From: Methylobacterium sp. J-026
Lineage (GTDB): Bacteria > Pseudomonadota > Alphaproteobacteria > Rhizobiales > Beijerinckiaceae
Length of the DNA: 64,000 nucleotides
Assembly (NCBI RefSeq): GCF_022829585.1
Contig: NZ_JAKSYC010000230.1
Span: 35,360-99,359, forward strand
Direction of reading: 5' to 3'
Shown: positions 26,570-35,929 of the stretch, piece after piece
How positions within the stretch are numbered: position 1 is the stretch's first letter
How the letters are laid out: the number at the start of each line of letters is the position of its first letter
Notes under the pieces: model-generated
Seen by the model: only the letters and a program-made list of their open reading frames with translations
The model's database searches: none
What the model was told of the DNA's origin: nothing
Translations under genes and position numbers: made by a program

Positions 26570-27582
26570 GCCGCGATCCGCGGTCCCGAGGTCAGGGCGG
26601 CCCGATTGGCCTCGATCCAAGCCTGCAACTCCTCGACGCTCATCCATTCGTCGTTGGTGTCGGAGGCGTAACTGAACCCATCGGGCACCTTCAGGCCGTT
26701 CTTGATACGGCTCGCATGGCCCCAGGGGGCGATCGCCGGCAGGATCTTGTAGTAGCCGTCGTACGCGTAGGTGTGGGCCGCGTCCTCGGCGCTGATCATC
26801 TGCTCGTGCATCTTCTCCCCGGGGCGGATCCCGACGACGTCGATCTCCGCCTCGGGGCAGACCGCGCGGGCGATGTCGGCGAGCCGCATCGAGGGGATCT
26901 TGCGCACGTAGATTTCGCCGCCCTCGGTATCGAGGAGCGCGTGGCACGCCAGGGCCACACCCTGCTCCAGCGTGACCATGAAACGCGTCATCCCGGGATC
27001 GGTGATCGGCAGCCGGCCGGCAGCGCCCAGCGACAGGAAGTGCGGGATCACCGATCCGCGCGAGCCCATCACGTTGCCGTAGCGCACCACCGCGAAGCGC
27101 GTATCGTGCCCGCCCGCGTAGGAATTGCCGGCGATGAACAGCTTGTCGGAGACGAGCTTCGTCGCGCCGTAGAGATTGACCGGGCTGCTCGCCTTGTCGG
27201 TCGAGAGCGCCACCACGCGCTTCACGCCCTTGTCGAGGGCGGCGTCGATGACGTTCATCGCCCCGTCGATGTTGGTCTTGACCGCCTCGAACGGATTGTA
27301 CTCGGCCGTGGGGACGATCTTCAGGGCAGCGGCGTGGATGACGTAGTGGATCCCGTCCATCGCGCGGGCGAGGCGGGCGCGGTCCCGCACGTCGCCCACG
27401 AAGAAGCGCACCCGGCCCTCGCCGTCGAAGCGCCGGGCCATCTCCCACTGCTTCATCTCGTCGCGCGAGAAGATGACGATCCGGCGCGGTCCGTGCTGGA
27501 GCAGCATCTGCGCGACGAAGGCATTGCCGAACGAGCCGGTGCCCCCGGTGACGAGAATATTAGCGTCCTTCAGCACAGTCAT
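26566..27582 (-). CDS. pseB: UDP-N-acetylglucosamine 4,6-dehydratase (inverting)
   Basis: 338-aa extended SDR, first enzyme of pseudaminic acid synthesis from UDP-GlcNAc. NAD motif GGTGSFG at residues 13-19; IFSRDEMKQWEMARRF and RFFVGDVRDRARL; the catalytic STDKASSPVNLYGATK carries Asp-Lys and Tyr of the inverting (FlaA1/PseB) group. First gene of the leftward operon pseB-C-F-G-formyltransferase-I; a 470-bp divergent gap separates it from the rightward operon and should hold the promoters. Confidence 0.95.
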   Translation of the reverse strand: MTVLKDANILVTGGTGSFGNAFVAQMLLQHGPRRIVIFSRDEMKQWEMARRFDGEGRVRFFVGDVRDRARLARAMDGIHYVIHAAALKIVPTAEYNPFEAVKTNIDGAMNVIDAALDKGVKRVVALSTDKASSPVNLYGATKLVSDKLFIAGNSYAGGHDTRFAVVRYGNVMGSRGSVIPHFLSLGAAGRLPITDPGMTRFMVTLEQGVALACHALLDTEGGEIYVRKIPSMRLADIARAVCPEAEIDVVGIRPGEKMHEQMISAEDAAHTYAYDGYYKILPAIAPWGHASRIKNGLKVPDGFSYASDTNDEWMSVEELQAWIEANRAALTSGPRIAA

Positions 27583-28052
27583 CGATCAGCCGTTCGCCTC
27601 AACCGAGCTCCAAGGATCACACCGTGGGATCGCGCCGCGGGTCGGCCGATTCAGCGAGATGCCGCGGACGCGTTCCGCATCCGACCGGGAACCAGGTCGC
27701 GCACCTCAGAAGCCGCGCTGCGCCGCTGGAGGTCTGCGGCTGTCCCGGAACCGCGAGCTACGGTCGGTGGCGCGCCGATGTCAAGGATGACGTCGCGGAT
27801 CGACCACGGCCATGCGGCTGGACGACCTGTCCAGCTTGCGCTACTGCGCTTCCCGATGCAGGGCACAGGCCGGTTGGCTGAGGCTGATCGCTTCGGAGCA
27901 GGTCCCCGGGTGACGGGACGCTGTTCGATCAGTCCCGACCGGGGCGATCTCGTCGGCCTGGCGCCGGCTGACGGATCCTGCCGCCGGGCGCGCCGCAGCC
28001 TCAGAGCGGCCATCCGCCGCGCGATGTCCGCACTGGCTCCTCAATCGGCGCA
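27583..28052. other. Divergent intergenic region of the two glycan operons
   Basis: 470 bp between the starts of pseB (leftward) and the DUF4910 gene (rightward). It should contain both promoters and possibly shared operators; I cannot assign -35/-10 boxes with confidence. No convincing gene is inside; the frames seen lack ribosome sites. Confidence 0.55.
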
Positions 28053-29396
28053 ATGGGACTCACGATGGCGCAGGACGACCTTCACACGCTGCTCGATGAT
28101 ACCTTCGATCGCTTGTTTCCCATCCTGCGCAGCATCTCCGGCCCCGGCCTCGAAGCGAGCTACCGTGTGCTGGGCGAGCATATGCCGCTCGATTACTTCG
28201 GGGTGCCGACCGGCCAAACCGTCTTCGACTGGACGACGCCGCCCGAATGGCATTGTCGGCGGGCGACGCTGACCGACCCCGACGGCATGGTGGTTTGCGA
28301 TACCGACGTCAGCAACCTCCACATCCTCAACTATTCGGAAGGCTTCCACGGCACCGTTCCGCTCGACCGGCTGCAGAGCCATCTGCACAGCCTGCCGCAT
28401 CTGCCCGACACGGTCCCCTACGTCACCAGCTACTACAACCGGACCTGGGGTTTCTGCCTCGCGCACAACGTCCGGCAGAACCTGAAGCAGGGCGATTACC
28501 GCGTCGCGATCGATGCGGAGTTCAAGGACGGGCAGATCCCCCTCGCCCAGGCCGTGCTGACGGGAAGCACCGACCGGGAGGTGCTGATCAGTTCCTACCT
28601 GTGCCATCCCTCGCTCGCCAACAACGAGCTGAGCGGCCCCCTCGTCCTGCTGGCCCTCTACCGGGCGCTTTCCAAGTGGGAGCACCGCACCTTCACCTAC
28701 CGCTTCCTCCTGAATCCCGAGACCATCGGCAGCCTGTGCTATCTCTGGCTTGACGGGGAGCGGCTGCGCACGACAATCGAAGCCGGTCTGGTCCTCACCT
28801 GCCTTGGAGGGCCGTCGAGGCGGCTCAGCTTCAAGGCGACCCGCCGGGGCGACACCCGCATCGACCGGCTCGCCCGCTCCTGGGCGGACCGGGAGCCCGA
28901 GACCCTGGAAATACGACCGTTCACGCCGACCAGCGGCTCGGACGAGCGGCAATTCTGCTCGCCGGGCTTTAATCTTCCGGTCGGCCAGTTCGCCCGAACG
29001 ATCTACGGGGAATATGCGGGATACCACAACGCCCTCGACACCAAGGCGTTCATGCGGATCGAGACCCTGGTGGAAAGCGCGGGCCTCATCGAGCGCTTCC
29101 TGAAGGAGCTGGACGCCGCCGGCCCCTACATCAATCAGGCCCCGTTCGGCGAGCCCCAGCTCGGGCGGCGCGACCTGTACCCGACCTTGAACTCGGCCGC
29201 GACCTGGCAGCATTCGAGCGACGCGATCTTCGACGGCCGCACCATCTTGGAGCGGGTGCTTACGATCCTGAACTACAGCGACGGGACGTACGATCTCATT
29301 GACATCGCCGGAAAGTGCAGGTGCAGCGTCACCGAATTGCTGCCCGCCGTGAACAAGCTGAAGGCCGGCGGGCTGCTGAAGGATGCCCGGACATGA
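28053..29396 (+). CDS. DUF4910 (aminopeptidase-like) protein of polysaccharide clusters
   Basis: 447-aa protein of the DUF4910 family, often found in surface-glycan loci and related to zinc M28 aminopeptidases. Peptidase-like motifs: SSYLCHPSLANNELSGPLVL with His and Asn-Glu in metal or substrate positions, RFLLNPETIGSLCYL with Glu, and FTPTSGSDERQFCSPGFNLPV and YHNALDTKAFM with likely metal residues. The C-terminal ~65 residues look like a winged-helix tail (YDLIDIAGKCRCSVTELLPAV). ATG 28053 has a poor ribosome site; an in-frame ATG at 28065 sits behind GGGA. Its stop overlaps the next start by 4 bp. Confidence 0.83.
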   Translation: MGLTMAQDDLHTLLDDTFDRLFPILRSISGPGLEASYRVLGEHMPLDYFGVPTGQTVFDWTTPPEWHCRRATLTDPDGMVVCDTDVSNLHILNYSEGFHGTVPLDRLQSHLHSLPHLPDTVPYVTSYYNRTWGFCLAHNVRQNLKQGDYRVAIDAEFKDGQIPLAQAVLTGSTDREVLISSYLCHPSLANNELSGPLVLLALYRALSKWEHRTFTYRFLLNPETIGSLCYLWLDGERLRTTIEAGLVLTCLGGPSRRLSFKATRRGDTRIDRLARSWADREPETLEIRPFTPTSGSDERQFCSPGFNLPVGQFARTIYGEYAGYHNALDTKAFMRIETLVESAGLIERFLKELDAAGPYINQAPFGEPQLGRRDLYPTLNSAATWQHSSDAIFDGRTILERVLTILNYSDGTYDLIDIAGKCRCSVTELLPAVNKLKAGGLLKDART

Positions 29397-30184
29397 ACGT
29401 CGTCTTCCTCACCGGCGATCACCCGCGCCACGCCCAGCTCGCCCAGTCGGTCGCCGCGAGCGGCCATCTAGCAGGGCTTGTGATCGAGACCCGCGAAGCT
29501 TTCGTCCCGTCGGCCCCGGAGCGGCTCGCGCCGGAGACCCGCGCGCTCTTCGACCTGCATTTCGCCCGCAGGCACGCGTCCGAGAGCCGGCATTTTGGCG
29601 CCTCCCTCCCGGACGTCCCCCGGCTCGACGTCTCGATCGACACCCTGAACGCGCCCGCGACCGCGGACTTCATCAACAGCCTGCGCCCGGACCTCATCCT
29701 GTCCTACGGCGTGCACAAGCTGACGCCTGAGACCCTCGGCCGGATCGCCTGCGCGCGGAAGTGGAACATCCACGGCGGATTGTCGCCCTGGTATCGGGGC
29801 GTTACGACCCATTTCTGGCCGAGCTACATGCTCGAACCGCAGATGACCGGCATGACCGTCCACCAGCTCACGCAGGACATCGACGGCGGCGACGTGATCC
29901 ATCAGACCCAGGCGACCCTGGTCCGCGGAGACGGGCTGCACGACCTCGCTTGCCGGGCCGTCCAGTCGCTGTGCGACGACCTGCCCGAGCTTCTCGACCT
30001 GGCCGGGCGCGGAGCCGACAGCCCGGCGCGCCGTCAAGGTACGACCGGACGTATCTGGCGCTCCGTCGACTGGCAGCCGGCGCATCTGCACCTGATCTAC
30101 GAGACCCACGGCGACCGCATCGTGGACGCCTACCTCGACGGGCGGTTCGCGGTCAGGGATCCGGTCCTCGTCCGCCAGTTTTGA
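29393..30184 (+). CDS. Formyltransferase family protein
   Basis: 263-aa formyltransferase fold protein with an intact catalytic set: Asn-x-His in KWNIHGGLSPWYRGVTTHFW and Asp in QDIDGGDVIHQTQATL. It probably transfers formyl from N10-formyl-THF to an amino sugar. The N-terminus (NVVFLTGDHPRHAQLA) and LDVSIDTLNAP are not recognised motifs. It is translationally coupled to DUF4910 (ATGA) and followed after 14 bp by a capsule-type transferase gene, so it probably modifies the same glycan. Confidence 0.87.
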   Translation: MNVVFLTGDHPRHAQLAQSVAASGHLAGLVIETREAFVPSAPERLAPETRALFDLHFARRHASESRHFGASLPDVPRLDVSIDTLNAPATADFINSLRPDLILSYGVHKLTPETLGRIACARKWNIHGGLSPWYRGVTTHFWPSYMLEPQMTGMTVHQLTQDIDGGDVIHQTQATLVRGDGLHDLACRAVQSLCDDLPELLDLAGRGADSPARRQGTTGRIWRSVDWQPAHLHLIYETHGDRIVDAYLDGRFAVRDPVLVRQF

Positions 30185-30198
30185 GGAATTCGCTCCCC

Positions 30199-32082
30199 AT
30201 GTGGCTCCGGGATCTCAAGCTCCGGGATCTCCTGCAGGGCCATGCGGCCCCGCGCAGGATTGTCGCCTTCGCGCCCAACGCCTTCTTCCCGTCGATGATC
30301 GCCGCGCCGCTCATCGTCGGCAAGGTGCTCGCCGAAGCCGGGCACGCGGTCACCCTGGTGACCTGCTCGGCCGAACGGCAGAGCTGCACCATCATGGACG
30401 GGCTCGCCCCGACCGAGCCGCGGCCGACCCGGGCGTTCTGCCCCGACTGCCGGGCGCGGGCCGAGGAATACCCGAACCGCTACGGGATCCCGGTGACCAC
30501 CGACGGCGCGCTCCTCACGGCGGGCGACGAGGCCGAGGTCGCTCGCCTGCAGGAGACCGTCGTCGACGATCCGCGCCGCTTCGCGATCGACGGCATCCAG
30601 ATCGGCCTGCTGGCTGCCGGAAACCTCTCGGCGATCTGGAAGCGCGACATCTTCGCGAGCGCCGATCCGGACGTGCTCGACCGCGTGCGGGTCATGGTCA
30701 AGGACGGGCTGCGCTCCTACGTGGCGGCCAAGCGGGTGGCCACACTCTACCGGCCGCAGATCTTCGTCTACTACGCCGAGTACTACACCGAGATCATCTA
30801 CGGCTCGGTCCTGGGCCGACGCGGTGCCCGGGTCGTGCCCGTGGTCCACAGCGGCCTCAACGGCAACGACTTCCGGCGGATCCAGATCATCGACGCGATG
30901 CCTCAGGTGCTGGACATGCAGCGCCGGCTCCCAACCTGGCCGCAATGGCGTGACCTGCCCCTCGATGCCCGCGAAGTGAGCGACGTGACCGACGATTCGA
31001 TCACGCGCATCCTCGGGCGCTCGTCGATCGTGTTCTCGCCCGGAGCCCGCGAGATCAGTGCGTTGACCGAACGGGTCGATCCGGCGCGGCGGACGCTCGT
31101 GGCGTTCACGAGCAGCGACGACGAACTCAACAACACCAAGCAGCAGCGGCGCCTGTTCACCACGGATTTCGACGAGCGGCCCGAGGCCTTCGCGGACCAG
31201 ATCGACTGGCTGCGGACGATCGCGCGTTACGTCGCCGAGCGCGAGGATCATCAACTCGTGGTCCGGTTCCATCCCCGGCTCGCCGCCAATCATCGCTCCA
31301 GCGTGCGCTCGGAATACGGTGCGCAGGTCGATGCCGTGATGGAAACGGGCTGCCCGCGCATTCACGTCGTCCTGCCGGAGAGCGACGTCTCTTCCTACGC
31401 GCTGGCGCAGCTCGCCGATCTCGTGCTGACGAGTTGGACGTCGATGGGAGTCGAGTGCGTCCGTCTCGGCCTGCCGTCCCTCCAGGCCTTCCGGGGCGTC
31501 GACATCTTCCCGAAGGAGGACGTGCTGAACTACACCCGGGACCGTGCCACCTACATGGCCTGCCTGGCGGCTCCGCCGAAGGTCTCCCCGCAGCAGTTCC
31601 TGTGGGCGATGCGCTACACGCAGATGTTTCTGTGCGGCTTGGCCGTCGATGTCGGCGACCTCGTTCCTGCCTTCGACGATCCAACCCTTCCGGACTATCG
31701 AACCCCGGCCAGCACCCCAGAAATCGTCGACACCATCATCAAGGGACGGCCGCTATCGGCGCAAAGGCTGCGCCGGAGACGGCGGATGGCGGGCCGCCCG
31801 TTCCTGGACCGCGAGCGGACAGCCGCCCGCGGCGCGATCGGACGCCTCATCCACGTCCTCGCATTCTGGGCGGATGCCAGCCCGTCGAGCCTCGTGATCG
31901 AGGACCGTCTCGAAGGCGAGACCGGATCGGCGGATCAAGCCGCGCTGCGGGTTCGGCACGCTGGGAACGGTCAGTTCGACGTCCGTTTTGGCGAGAGCCA
32001 GACGATGCTCAGGTCGCGGGCGATCGAGAACCTGATTGATCTCCATGATACCCTGGGTCAGGAATCTGCCGCCATATCGTGA
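30199..32082 (+). CDS. Surface carbohydrate biosynthesis protein (capsule GT-like)
   Basis: 627-aa protein resembling the large capsule polysaccharide or surface-carbohydrate synthesis proteins with a GT-B-like layout. Features: FAPNAFFPSMIAAPLIVGKVL near the start, a cysteine pair in RAFCPDCRARAEEYPNRY, HQLVVRFHPRLAANHRSS typical of CDP-glycerol or capsule transferases, and VLTSWTSMGVECVRLGLPSL as the probable nucleotide-binding end. ATG 30199 lies 14 bp behind the formyltransferase stop. The sugar transferred is unknown. Confidence 0.78.
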   Translation: MWLRDLKLRDLLQGHAAPRRIVAFAPNAFFPSMIAAPLIVGKVLAEAGHAVTLVTCSAERQSCTIMDGLAPTEPRPTRAFCPDCRARAEEYPNRYGIPVTTDGALLTAGDEAEVARLQETVVDDPRRFAIDGIQIGLLAAGNLSAIWKRDIFASADPDVLDRVRVMVKDGLRSYVAAKRVATLYRPQIFVYYAEYYTEIIYGSVLGRRGARVVPVVHSGLNGNDFRRIQIIDAMPQVLDMQRRLPTWPQWRDLPLDAREVSDVTDDSITRILGRSSIVFSPGAREISALTERVDPARRTLVAFTSSDDELNNTKQQRRLFTTDFDERPEAFADQIDWLRTIARYVAEREDHQLVVRFHPRLAANHRSSVRSEYGAQVDAVMETGCPRIHVVLPESDVSSYALAQLADLVLTSWTSMGVECVRLGLPSLQAFRGVDIFPKEDVLNYTRDRATYMACLAAPPKVSPQQFLWAMRYTQMFLCGLAVDVGDLVPAFDDPTLPDYRTPASTPEIVDTIIKGRPLSAQRLRRRRRMAGRPFLDRERTAARGAIGRLIHVLAFWADASPSSLVIEDRLEGETGSADQAALRVRHAGNGQFDVRFGESQTMLRSRAIENLIDLHDTLGQESAAIS

Positions 32083-32229
32083 CGGGCCGTTGTCCGAGGC
32101 CTGAGGGCCGCGGTCGACACCCCATACGCCTTCCTCGATGAGCCTCTCACTATCAAGTCCCGCTACGCCGGCGCGGCCAGCGGAAGGGCTCCCAGGCATT
32201 GGGAGTGGGACGAGGCTCTCTGGGGAGAA

Positions 32230-33290
32230 GGATAATCGCAACCGACTATGACGCGCGCCCGGCCGGCCGGACCATCCGCCATTCCCGCACCTACTTCGAT
32301 GCGCGCTACCTCTCGCGCGCGCTGGCGCTGTACCGCTCGCTCGTCATTGCCCGTCCTTCCGGCTCCACGCCTTCTGCCTGAACGACACCTGCTACGACGC
32401 TCTCGCCAGGGCGGCCCTGCCGCATCTCGTCCCGATCCAGCTCCCGGATCTGGAACGGATTGATCCGGCGCTCGCCGCGGTCCGGGCGCGACGCGGCCGC
32501 GGCGAGTAGTATTTCACGCTCACGCTGACCCTGCCGCTGTTCATCCTGGCGAGCGAGCTTGAGATCGAGCTGATTACTTATTTCGATGTGGATCTTCTGT
32601 TTTTCAGCAGCTCAGAGCTCCTGTATTCGGAACTCGGCGAGCGGTAAATCCTGATCAGCGGCCACCGTTTCTCCGAACGCAACGCCCACCACGCGCAGTA
32701 CGAGCGCTTCAACGTCGGATGGCTGACGTGGCGAAACGACCGCCAGGGGCGCGCCTGCTTCAACTCGTATCGCGAGCGGTGCCTCGAATGGTGTTACTCC
32801 TTACATGGAGGACGAGCGCTTAGCCGATCAGCGCTACCTCGATGTGTAGCCGGAGAACTTCAGGGGTCTCGTCGAGGCCCGTCATCGCGGCGGCAATCTC
32901 GCGCCTTGGAAAATCGACACGTATCCACTCCCGCTTCGGAACGGCCACGTGTTCGTCGGCGACGATCCGCTCATTTTCGACCATTTCCACACACTGAATA
33001 GCACGACCGAGCTCAGTCTGTCGGCCACGGGATCGACGAGTATGTGCCCGATCTGGTCGGCCTCAACCGGGCATTGATCTTCGAGTCGATCTACCTGCCG
33101 TATCTCCTCGCACTCGTCGAAGTGGAGGCGGAGGTCGCGACCTTCGGCCTCGAGGCGCCCGAGAACGTCGGAACCTTGGTTCAGGTGCCCCCGTGGCGCG
33201 ATAGCTTCGCCTGGGTGCATCAGGTCTCCGAGACGTCGGCGTGGAACCGGCCGCCCGCAATCGACGCACACCGCGGCCTGGTATGCCGGG
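32230..33290 (+). pseudogene. Decayed DxD glycosyltransferase, three nonsense codons and frameshifts
   Basis: A protein-like sequence is broken across frames. It begins ATDYDARPAGRTIRHSRTYF, shifts frame near 32355 (RLHAFCLNDTCYDALAR), and has TAG at 32507-32509, TAA at 32645-32647, a shift near 32800 and TAG at 32847-32849, then another shift near 33020. Conserved pieces remain: YFDVDLLFF (DxD), HRFSERNAHHAQYERFNVG, ERCLEWCY, DERLADQRYLDV, RGGNLAPWKIDTYP and LIFDHFHTL. These fit a nucleotide-diphospho-sugar transferase family seen in polysaccharide loci. It cannot produce a working protein. Confidence 0.82.
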
Positions 33291-33515
33291 CCGACGCCAG
33301 GGCCGAGGCCGAACGCGACGCGGGCGCGGCGATCCCAGCGGCCGACTCCTCGAACCCGACGCTGTGCGCGCGTTGATCATCGACCATGTCTTTCGCGATG
33401 CCGCGTCCGATGGCCCCCTCGACATCCTCGATTGGGGGGCCGTGCCGGGCTGCCGGCCCTGTCGCTGGCGCGCAAGCGCCGGGGAGCGCGGACGCTGCGG
33501 CTACCGCCCGCTCGG
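33290..33515 (+). pseudogene. Methyltransferase N-terminal fragment
   Basis: Starting around residue frame 33241 + onward, the plus strand reads LLEPDAVRALIIDHVFRD and GPLDILDWGAVPG, and after a one-base shift PALSLARKRRG. DILDWG-x-x-PG is the SAM-binding loop of a class I methyltransferase. The fragment ends abruptly near 33515 with unrelated sequence after it, so only a piece remains. Confidence 0.55.
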
Positions 33516-34084
33516 TAAAGTTCGGCGTTCGCGCTGGTCTCCAGCCCGTTCCCGGGCTCGGCGGTCAACCGGTAGCAGCCCGCCGCGATCCGGCAGCCGA
33601 AGAGGCGCACGAGCAGCACCTGGGGGTCGTCGCCCGTCACCGACTTATGCGTCCGATGCGGGGCCATCGCGCCGCAGGTGGTGGAGGGGCCGGGCTTTCA
33701 GGCGCATGTGCGGGTGCCCTGCAGGGATTGCCCGGTCTTTCCGCTCTGAAGGCGCCGATGCTCTTATCGTTGATGCAGTTGATGAACGCGATGAAGATGT
33801 AGACCTCGGCCTCGGATTGATAGTCGGCCCGTACGATCGCGTTCATCGCGTCAACCGTGCGCCAGAGCGCCGCGAAATCGATCTGAACCCAGTCCTGGAT
33901 CTCGGCATCCGTGGGCGGCTCGACCGGCTTCGGCGCCGCGGCGATGACGGCCCGGAAGGATGCCAGCGGGTCGTCGGACGTCGTCCCGGTTGCGCAGTCT
34001 CTGTTCGGATGCAGAGTGAAGCCCGGCCCATGGGCGTCTCAGTGGACACGGCACGCTCGCTCGGCACCGGATCAGACCAGGCGG
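33516..34084 (-). other. Unassigned reverse-strand coding remnants
   Basis: Two minus-strand peptides look protein-like but do not form a gene: THKSVTGDDPQVLLVRLFG (33570-33660) and QDWVQIDFAALWRTVDAMNA with YQSEAEVYIFIAFINCIND (33770-33930). They are in different frames with a low-quality join between. I cannot name the family. Probably further debris of the polysaccharide locus. Confidence 0.45.
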
Positions 34085-34861
34085 TCAAACCTCGGCGGCT
34101 GCGCCTGGGGCCAGATACCACGTCGCGGCGTGGTTCATCACAGTCAAACCATGCTTGGCGGCGAAGTCCTGCACGGCCTTCTGCACCGGGTAGGCGTCCG
34201 GCTGCCCCTCCGGCGACCACCACCAGTCGTCGCCGCTGATGATAGCCGAGGGCCACGACGCGCGGCAGACATCGAGATCGACCAGTTCCTTGTCGCTGTC
34301 GAAGTAGACGAGGTCCGGGACCACGCCGAGCGCCGCGACCGTGTGCAGCATCTCCGGTGAGCGGCCGCGGATGGGCACGAACCGATCTCGAAAGTCCCAG
34401 AGATTGCTGATCGTCGCGAAATAAGCAGCTTCGGGCCGCAACAGCTGATTCAGAAACGCGTCGTCGGACAGGCCACCGGCGTCCAGATTGTCGATGCCGT
34501 AGGCGTGGCGGTTGCCCCACCAGTATCGAACTTGGTCCGCGTCGAACGCCCAGGGGTCGATGCCGATCAGGGTTAGATCGGTCTTGTGGCGCAGCCATTG
34601 GAGCGCTGAGCCGCCGTAGAGCACGCCGACCTCTATCATCACCCGCACGTCGCGCGACGTGATCAGATCGAGGATCAGGTCCCGGCCACCGCCGTCCAGC
34701 TTCCATGAGAAGGGGGCGAAGTCCGGCCGCTCGGCGGGCAGGGGGAATGCGTCTCGGATCCGGCGGTCCAAAATCCGTGCTCCGCTTCTGTGCGACCGCG
34801 GCGCGGCCTGGATTTCGGCGCGGGCGGCTCGCCCGGCCCCCGCGAGCATGGGGTGACCCAT
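34085..34861 (-). CDS. Class I SAM-dependent methyltransferase (Methyltransf_24/CmcI-like)
   Basis: 258-aa protein. VMIEVGVLYGGSALQWL is the SAM loop, LIGIDPWAFDADQV binds ribose, DLVYFDSDKELVDLDV and ISGDDWWWSPEG match the metal-dependent TylF/CmcI-type sugar or antibiotic O-methyltransferases. The start may be ATG 34861 or ATG 34849. It sits between decayed genes but is itself intact with normal GC. Its target is probably a surface sugar, by context. Confidence 0.8.
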   Translation of the reverse strand: MGHPMLAGAGRAARAEIQAAPRSHRSGARILDRRIRDAFPLPAERPDFAPFSWKLDGGGRDLILDLITSRDVRVMIEVGVLYGGSALQWLRHKTDLTLIGIDPWAFDADQVRYWWGNRHAYGIDNLDAGGLSDDAFLNQLLRPEAAYFATISNLWDFRDRFVPIRGRSPEMLHTVAALGVVPDLVYFDSDKELVDLDVCRASWPSAIISGDDWWWSPEGQPDAYPVQKAVQDFAAKHGLTVMNHAATWYLAPGAAAEV

Positions 34862-35173
34862 GTGTAAAGTCGTGCCGTTCCGGTCAGGGATGGCGCCTGC
34901 GAGGCGGCCCTTCTAGGCTGCGGGAGGCCCGGCGTGTCAAGAGGGCGCGGTGCCCGCGATCCAGCGCGGACGGGCCCGATCCTGCCCGTCCTCCGGCGCG
35001 CAGAGCCGGCCGGATCTCGGGGTGGCCGCGCTTATCCTGCCCGTCCGCGGCAGGGTAAGAGCGCCCCTCGCGGATGGCGCATCGAGATCTCGATATCCGT
35101 TCGAAATCGGGGCGAAACCAATATTAGGTGCCCTTGCGTCCGTCCCGGCTGCATGGCCCTCGGAACCTCCCCT
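34862..35173. other. 312-bp divergent gap
   Basis: Lies between the leftward methyltransferase and the rightward truncated epimerase. It has no gene. The sequence contains short GC-rich near-repeats of CCCGTCC with GCGGC around 34980-35050; nothing else stands out. Confidence 0.45.
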
Positions 35174-35485
35174 ATGACGAGTTTGCCTCCGCCGCAGCCC
35201 CTGGATTGGATCGGACGGCGCGTGCTGATCACCGGCGGGGTCGGGTTCGTCGGATCGAACCTCGCCCGCCGGCTCGTCGATGCGGGCGCGCAAGTCACCT
35301 GTTTCGACGCGTTCGTGCCCAACGACGGGGCGGAGCTGTTCAACCTCGACGGTTACCTCGATCGTCTGCGCGTCGTGCGTGATACCGCCGCCGTCGAAGG
35401 ACAGGAGGTCCTGTTCAACCTCGCAGCGCAGACCTCCCACGTGGAATCGATGCGCGATCCGCACCCCGGTGACCTGACCGGCTGG
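35174..35485 (+). pseudogene. Truncated NAD-dependent epimerase/dehydratase
   Basis: N-terminal ~100 residues of an extended SDR sugar epimerase: VLITGGVGFVGSNLARRLVD (GGxGFVGxN NAD loop), VTCFDAFVPNDGAELFNLDG, and LFNLAAQTSHVESMRDP, where family members carry HxxHP. After DPHPGDL the reading leaves the family (TGWLWTGPIEGIGLDQ) and stops at 35539. An IS256-type remnant lies ~150 bp on. The catalytic YxxxK part is missing, so the gene is dead. Confidence 0.8.
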
Positions 35486-35639
35486 CTTTGGACCGGGCCG
35501 ATTGAGGGGATCGGCTTGGACCAGAGGCCTCGGGGATGAAGCGAGGACGAAGGCTTCGGAGCACGGTGGGAATTGAGGTGGCGAAGCGGCAGCGGGGCTT
35601 CCAGGCTGTGGGGGCGCCGCGCCCATTTCGGCTGGAGTG

Positions 35640-35929
35640 TCGCGGTGAACCGGACCCAATCCTCGGACCCACGCGACCGGCACAGGACCTATGCCGGTCT
35701 GGATCGCTCGCTCCGGCCCGTGGCCGTACCGCACGAGCCGGACGCGGCCGTCCGACAGCCGCAGATCCTGCCTCTCGCCCTCGGGAAGACGTCCGCCTCC
35801 ATTGCGACAGCCTGAGCGAGCGAGCGGGCGGCGGCCGCCGGCACGCAGCACGTCCGTCAGGGGATCGTCGATGTCCTCGGGCTGACGAAGCCGAACACCT
35901 TTGGGCGGTGTCTCGATGGTGTATCGCAC
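35640..35929 (-). mobile_element. IS256-type transposase N-terminal remnant
   Basis: On the minus strand from 35929: RQPEDIDDPLTDVLRAG, then a frameshifted stretch, then DGRVRLVRYGHGPERAIQTG and GPVPV. DDPLTxxLRxGA and GYxPERxIQTGIGPV are the signature of IS256-family transposases. Only the first ~110 residues are left and a shift sits between them; the DDE catalytic part is absent. It abuts the truncated epimerase and may have caused its loss. Confidence 0.72.
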
